Shown here piece by piece: positions 57,861-64,000 of a DNA stretch of 64,000 nt; position 1 is the first letter of the stretch; every line of letters begins with the position of its first letter. Source of the DNA: Chelydra serpentina (taxonomy: Eukaryota; Chordata; Testudines; Chelydridae). Under the pieces are notes generated by a model that saw only the letters and a list, made by a program, of their open reading frames with translations, did not search any database and was not told the DNA's origin. Position numbers and translations under genes: made by a program. Location of the stretch: the NCBI GenBank assembly GCA_037349315.1, contig JBAIAC010000001.1:34286001-34350000 (forward strand), in the 5' to 3' direction.

Positions 57861-60472
57861 CATGTATTTATCCTATCACTTACACAAAGGGAAGGGGTTT
57901 ACAGTTAGCGGGGAGGTGTGTAAGGACACCCAAGTTCAAGTTACAATATACTGAGGTAGTAGGGAAGATGAATGGGGTGAATAGTTGAACGACTATGGTG
58001 GGAAGGCGAACTTATTATTTAACTTTTAAAAAAACATAGGTCTGCCTTTCCAAATGTGTGCCTGGCTCGAATTCAGATCAAATTGATTTAAGCTCAGCCA
58101 GGCCACAAACGTCTCTCCAACTTTGAAGAAACAGGAAGGCAATTTTATTATGTTTGTCATTGTTAAGTTTGTTTTCTTTTAATTCAGCTGTACAATGCCC
58201 TAAATATCTTGGCTGGAGCAGTGCAGGTGAAGAATATAGTGATTATTCTGCAACTGGGCGCACATACAGCATTGCTAACGTACCTGAAACTTGACTTGCT
58301 GGCACACGCAACCTGTCCAGGCCTAAGCAGAAATGTTTATTATACCAAATTATGCTTGACCATATGGTGGCTGAGATAGGTGGAGATCTACCTGCTAGGA
58401 TGAGATTACCGAAGTAATTCATTGTCTCTACAAAGAACAAACTAACTTGTGGTTTCTTTCCTGAGAAAGTACCTCTGCATTTCTATTGTCTTCCTTACAA
58501 GTTCAGTGAGAGCAGACTGAATTCATTCAGCTCATCTGATGCAGTAAAGAACTAAATGCTACAACTGTCAACCTGGGTGGTTTATTTATACGGAAATATC
58601 TCCAAAAGCATCATTTGTATCTGTTTTTAAAAATCAGAGTTTGAAAGTGTGGCTCTGTGCTTTAACATGTCTGCCTTTACTAATGCGTATCTTGCTTAAA
58701 TTCAGCCACTTCACAGATCTCTCTCTAGTTCACACCCAGGTTACTTTTCCATTAATGATATAAAAACACTGTAGTTCAAACAAGAGGAAAATAACTGTTT
58801 GTAGGAGGTTATGCTGCTGACCTAGGGACCAGTGTCTGGAAGTAACCTTAAGCAGGTGAGATTCCATCCTAGCTCCTATGCTTGACATCTACGAACACTG
58901 ATAACCTTCAAGAGCATCCAGCAAAGTAGGAAGAGGAAGTATACCAAAATCCACAAGTGGGAACTTTACCATTTTTAATAGGGGTCACATGCCCTTGCTG
59001 AGACTCATCTTAAATCCACAAAATAATGTCTAGGCAAATATCAAGTACAAATATCAGAACATTTGCACACGAGACACTTCTGAAAACTGCTGCTGAAACT
59101 GCAGAGATGCCCCACACTGGAAGAACACGGGAATATGTATAACCCTTTCAGAGCAATGCCTGTATCTTGATAAAACCCAGAGCAGACATCAGGGTCTATC
59201 CAGTTTTTTAGCTCTTTAAGCAGTGTTAGTGTCTTTAAAAGCTAGCACAATCTTTTGTATAAATTGGCAGATATAAATGGAAAAGTGACCCTTCAGTTTG
59301 ATTCTCAAATATGTTCCTGGACTTGACACACAAATACAAACCTAGAGATATAAATAATTTAAAATTCAGTCTGACATTTAACTGACATATATTTGTTTCC
59401 AAATCAGAGTAAAAATTAGTACTTGAAAATTCTTCCTACCCCAAGAGATAAAAAGCACTCCCCAGGAATCACCGGGTTTCAACTTTTGAACCAGATAAAG
59501 TTGATGTGGATCAGCATGCGCAAATGAGCTTAGAACAAGGCCATCCAAACGAAACATTAAAAATACCATTGTGTAAACTGCATGTTACTTTTATTTAACA
59601 AAAAACAGTCAGGAAATTTGTAGTTCTACATTTTCATTTCCTTTTCTTTTTTTAAATATGATATAAAAATAAAAGTAGATGGGAGAGAGGGGTACCTATT
59701 ATGAGAACTTTCCACATACCAAGAACTTATCAAGACCCCATTCTATAAATAAGACAAAGCCTTTTGGATTTTCATCAGCTCACCCCATATTCGAATGTGC
59801 CAAAAAATGTATTTCAGTATCTCTGAAGCTTGTGTCCAATTCATTACCTTCATAAAGTTTACATTTATCCAGCAGACAAGTGGATTCTTGAAGCCTTACT
59901 CACACTATTTTAAGTATGGCCTCCTGGCCTAGAGTTCTTTATTCCACAAACTGAAAAATTACAGGGGATTGTAAATTGATAGAACTGACTGGTTAGAAGA
60001 ACAGGTAGAGAAAAGGTTTCTCTGCTTCAGAAAAGAAACTTATGGAACTACTACATTTTCAAAAATAAGATCTGGATACAAAAGTATAGCTGCATATACT
60101 TGTTAGGTTCCCTTTGACCCTAAGAATTGCCACTAACTCCAATTTCCAAGGCCCTCCAAGTGGACCTAGCAAAGTCTCTTCTCAGTACATACACTAACTC
60201 TCCCATCCAAAGCCAGATTAAAAGACTACGTGGATCCGCTTGAGCTCTTGTACCTCTGTTATGCAGCCTTTGAACAGAGCTAGCATCAATGCCAGATCCA
60301 GTTTCTATGGTTGCCCCAAGACACATTTGGCTGAAGCTACAGCTCAGAAGTGCAAAATCTAAGTTGACAGCTTCCTTACTGGGGTGTAACACTTTTGAGG
60401 GGGAAGCTCTTGAGAAGGCCATGGAGAAGACACTTGAGTTTTGCAAGAACACATCCTCTCAACAACCTAGAC
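57861..60472. other. single-copy sequence
   Basis: No repeat family recognised. Minus-strand segments near 58259-58297 and 59398-59569 are open beside weak splice-like sites but do not fit the phase series. The 110-codon minus-strand ORF at 60120-60452 has no recognised domain. Confidence 0.35.
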
Positions 60473-60587
60473 CAGTGGTTCTCAACCTTTTTGATACCAG
60501 GGTCTGGCTTGTTGCCTTCCTAAACTGTATCAGGGAGATATATCAGAAACCCGTGCCGGTCCATGGACTAACTGTTGAGAAACACAT
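60473..60587. mobile_element. short hAT MITE
   Basis: Ends CAGTGGTTCTCAACCTTTTT and GTTGAGAAACACATT; flanks ACCTAGAC (60465-60472) and TCCTAGAT (60588-60595) share the hAT-like core CCTAGA. Internal ATACCAGGG and GTGCCGGTCCATGGAC are typical of the family. 115 bp, non-coding. Confidence 0.8.
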
Positions 60588-62710
60588 TCCTAGATGACTC
60601 CTAACTAAATCAAGGGCCCCAGAGAAAAGGATTTACTAGATCTTCCGCTCCCAACTCATTTTGCAAAAAGCTCTTCTGTTTTGGGGGTTCCAGTTATTCC
60701 TTCTGTGTATCATTCTGGATACTGTGAGCAGATACTTTTGTCCACACACTCTCCTTTCCTTTCAAGCAACCTTTATGAGTTTAGGCCCGCCTGATCCCAG
60801 TATTTCTCATGCCCCCACACCTGCTAGGCGGGCAATGCCAGAAGTTTACACGGTGATAAGATTTGTGCTGTGTCACCTTTGACTTGGATACCTAGATAAG
60901 AAACGGTATTTAATGGCTACTCCTTAGAATTCTTTCCTTTTGGTCCAGCCAAATTCCTGGCACTACTGTCGAATACAGGAAATTTTGGACAAAAGCCATT
61001 CTTTTCCGTTGTCTAGGAAGAAGGTAGCCAAGAATTCTACTCCTGGTACTTCCAAGAACATGAATTTACTGGAATTTTCTTCCCATTCGGAACCTAACTC
61101 TTCTCAGCAGGAGATTTGCAGATAAATCTTCTGCAAGGAAACTCTCTATTGCCCCTGGTGAGATTCTGCACTTTCCAGGGCATCTATCTCCATGTCTGAA
61201 TCCACCCTAAACTCTGGTCACAGTCTATTTCTTTTGAAAAAGATATGGAATTCTGGGAGAAGAGGATAGAACTTGTTGTTCTGCCATTTAGTTATCTTAG
61301 TATCTTAAGTACTTGCTAGACTTTGGCCAGAAAATGCTTCAAACAGCATATTAAAGCAAGCCTGTCTCTTGTAGCTTATTACCATTGGGTCCCAGGTTGC
61401 TATTTTCTTCACTTAGCCTATCCATCACAAATGTTCTTGCTCAGTAAAGTTCTAACAAAGGAAGAGAATGGGCTGATGTTCATTGTACTATACACCCTTA
61501 ACTGACATGTTTTCTGCTTCTTTGCATCCCGGTGGAGTTGAATGTGGTTTGTTTTGACCATCTCAAGTAGGATGTGAGAAGAGGGAAACAACAAAAGGAA
61601 CTGCCAAAAAGAATTATCTGAATGATGAGACCAAGTGCCATGATGGTAATGACTGTAGGAGATGGGGGGAAAAAAAGGAGTCCCTAAAACACAAGGTATG
61701 TTCTTATGCTAAGTAAAGGTATGCCTTAAAACTACAAAAGGTTCTGCTTGGTATTTTAGAACAATTAACACAAAAAACCCCAAAACTAATTCAAACCACC
61801 CATGTTTACACACAAAGTGGGAAGCTGCCAAAGCAATGAGCATCTAGAACACTCCACAGGGAGTAAGGAAGAGTGGCAACCACACTGCATTTGGCTTCAG
61901 AGCGCTCTTCTAGCATGAATTACTTTTCCTGCCTCGGTGAGATCTTTTTTACTTTTGCTGATTCAGAACCTTTTCTCCTCAGATATCCAGATTGGTTGCA
62001 TAGCCTCCGCTGAGAGCAGCAGCCTTTTGTAGAAATATTAATATTTTATACTTACTAAGGCAGCCAGCCATGAAGAACAGTTTTTCTTCAAAATTTTGCT
62101 TTGATTCTCTGTGACTCTTCCCCGATACTCAAAGTCAGATAAGTTACACAGACACCCCTGGGGTTTTCAATCCTTGGTACATTAATTAATATTTTATAGG
62201 TTTAATTCTAAGTAAACCAAACAATATATATATTTCTGTATATAAAAGAGTGTGGTTTAGAAGAACAGAGAACTGTTTATCACAGAACTTTGCAAAGGAG
62301 ATCTTTCAAGGTATTAAGAAGCATTTATCCAAGGTTAACATTTCTTTTTAACATAGCCAAACAAAACAGACTCATAAAAAACAAACTTGTTTTTTGTTGT
62401 CTGATAAAGATCTCCACATATGCATGCTATGTGCTTGTATAAATACTTTTGGGGGCAGAAAGATTTATGAAAGATAAACTTTGATGACTAATAAAATCAG
62501 GACCATCTGCTAACATATCGGCATTTAATAGCTGTCCAAAGCACTTGTTGAGTTCTAATTTGGTAAAACCCAAAGAAGAGAAGGGGAAGACGGACATTGG
62601 GGAGAGGTGGGCAGGGGAGACGGACATAGGGACATACGATTTATATTGATAAACTCTTTGGAGCTGATGAGATCTGGAACTTCTGTCTTAACACACTAAT
62701 GAATTTAGAG
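60588..62710. other. single-copy sequence
   Basis: Nothing recognised in over 2 kb. ORFs on the plus strand (60661-61505) have no recognisable domain. Confidence 0.4.
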
Positions 62711-62951
62711 CAGTGGTCCCCAAACTGTGGGGTGTGTCCCTCCTAAAAGGGTGTGGAGGAACATGGGGGGGGAGGGCACGCTGCAGGGTCTAGACCAGCC
62801 GCGCCCCACCCCCAGGGGTCAGGGAGGGAGCACCATCCAGCCCAGCTCTGCCCCCAAACCTGGGCCCCGACCACAGCTCCCAGGGTGGCACAGACAGATT
62901 ACATTACAAGTGGTGGGCAGGGACGCGACATTAAAAGTTTGGGGACCACTG
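62711..62951. mobile_element. short hAT MITE
   Basis: Ends CAGTGGTCCCCAAACTGTGG and AGTTTGGGGACCACTG, with an exact 8-bp duplication ATTTAGAG (62703-62710, 62952-62959). GC-rich centre. ORFs across it in two frames are artefacts. Confidence 0.92.
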
Positions 62952-62959
62952 ATTTAGAG

Positions 62960-63535
62960 TTATTACGTTGTCTTAAAATCTGAACTTCTGATTTCTGAGT
63001 TAAGGTTCACTAAAGAGGAACAATGGGTGCCTGAAAAAGGGATATATCCACTACATCACAGTCTAGTTATAAGGGAAACAAAAATCAACTCCTCAACCAT
63101 TCATACGGTTTCAGTTACAGGTTCCTGCACTAATGAACATACTAACTCAAAACATATTTAAGTTAGATTTGTAACTCTGCAACAGGCCACTCTGCTTGTG
63201 AATTGCACTGATTTATTAATAGCGAAACAAAACATTTAAGATCTCTAATTAACAAAAGACATGCAATCAAATTACAAATACTGTACATAACAAAATTTTA
63301 GAAAGTCAATTACTCTCTTGCTTAGCAGGTAAGACTTGAATTCAGGATTGTAAGCCCCCCACTCCACCCCCAAAGAACTGAGGGGACCTAGAACAGAGCA
63401 AGATGTTGCAGTCTCCACACTGTTGAAGGTATCTGTCATCCTTCATTGTACAAAAGCAGGGGCAACAGATCTCTGAATGCTGGTTTTAGCAAATAAAAAA
63501 AAGGAGGAAGTGAATTCGATATTAGTGTGCATGTG
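62960..63535. other. nothing recognised
   Basis: No repeat or exon seen. Confidence 0.4.
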
Positions 63536-63795
63536 ACTGGAAGCTTTTTAGGGCAGAAAATGGTCTCTTTGTTTGTACAGCGTTCAACACAATGGGGTCC
63601 CATTCCTGGTTCTATCTTAGATAGGTATAGCCCCCATCACCTTAGTATCTGAGTGCCACACAATCTTAAATATATTCATCCTAACAAAACCCTTGTGAGG
63701 TAGGACAGTGCTATTATCCCCATTTTACAAACGGGGACCTGGGTCTCCCAAGTCCTAGACTAGTGCCCTAACCACTGGACCATCCCTTCTTCTCT
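63536..63795 (-). mobile_element. L2-like 3' piece and MIR-like tRNA SINE
   Basis: 63540-63640 (TACAGCGTTCAACACAATGG) resembles L2/MIR 3' sequence. 63640-63795 is a SINE on the minus strand: TATCCCCATTTTACAAACGG is the CORE, and the inverse of CTAACCACTGGACCATCC is a tRNA-like A box GGTCCAGTGGTTAG. The B box area (CTGGGTCTCCCAAGTCC) is decayed. Confidence 0.6.
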
Positions 63796-64000
63796 GACTG
63801 GAGACCTATTTGTGCTACAGTACTATTACTACTATTATTTGAGCCTATTCTTCTACTGATTTAGGATTCTTAGCCTTCAGCAAGTGTATTCCGATTCACC
63901 AGTAAAACACAAACCAACATTACATATGGGGAAAAACCTTCAAGAATGCCTAAGAAATTCAGGAACTTATGTCCCCTTGACTTGGGCAAATAGGAGCCCA

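Noticed and set aside
60120..60452. 110-codon minus-strand ORF
   Set aside because: No recognised domain or splice support, and it nearly meets a hAT MITE at 60473; treated as chance.

Overview
The window is vertebrate nuclear DNA, very probably from a cryptodiran turtle. It is AT-rich, has no prokaryote-style gene packing, and is about one third transposon-derived. The lineage call rests on repeats: tRNA-derived SINEs with a CR1-like tail of the turtle Cry / tortoise Pol III type (39682-39873, 57341-57505), CR1 LINE pieces, many short hAT and palindromic MITE families, and a solo retroviral LTR. It is an inference from recognised repeat families, not a database match.

The only host coding sequence I can support is on the minus strand. 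Three short segments with consensus splice sites and one continuous phase-1/phase-1 reading frame lie at 28129-28309, 14339-14404 and 13674-13733. They encode part of a Ser/Thr/Asn-rich, probably disordered protein that I do not recognise. Weaker micro-exon candidates with compatible phase lie at 55556-55573, 45010-45045, 20470-20478 and 11158-11183, and a phase-0-starting one at 53091-53142. If these belong together, most of the window is intron of one long minus-strand gene.

Layout: 1-4065 holds a CR1 ORF2 fragment, MITE pieces with strong hairpins, and a CR1 3' end split by a hAT element with an exact 8-bp target duplication. 6893-8082 is a solo LTR with a 5-bp duplication, followed by a hAT MITE and an L2-like LINE remnant. 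9-25 kb carries palindromic MITEs among single-copy sequence. 25.5-29.2 kb and 41.6-42.0 kb hold copies of a widespread retroposon family with a hammerhead-ribozyme-like core, including a nearly perfect 117-bp inverted pair. 34.9-38.4 kb is a nested pair: a 2.67-kb hAT transposon with a frameshifted transposase inside the remnant of an older hAT transposase gene. 38.7-40.7 kb has a GC-rich hAT element, a tRNA SINE and a pogo/Tigger-type MITE. 49.8-57.5 kb is again dense in MITEs. 57.5-64 kb is mostly single copy with two small hAT MITEs and MIR-like SINE pieces.

The mobile elements do not act together as one system, but some seem related. The 2.67-kb hAT and a 124-bp MITE at 22477 share terminal sequence, which suggests a driver and a non-autonomous passenger. 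Four copies of one MITE family conserve internal hairpins, with a paired base change between copies. I found no RNA gene, CRISPR array or intact protein-coding transposon.
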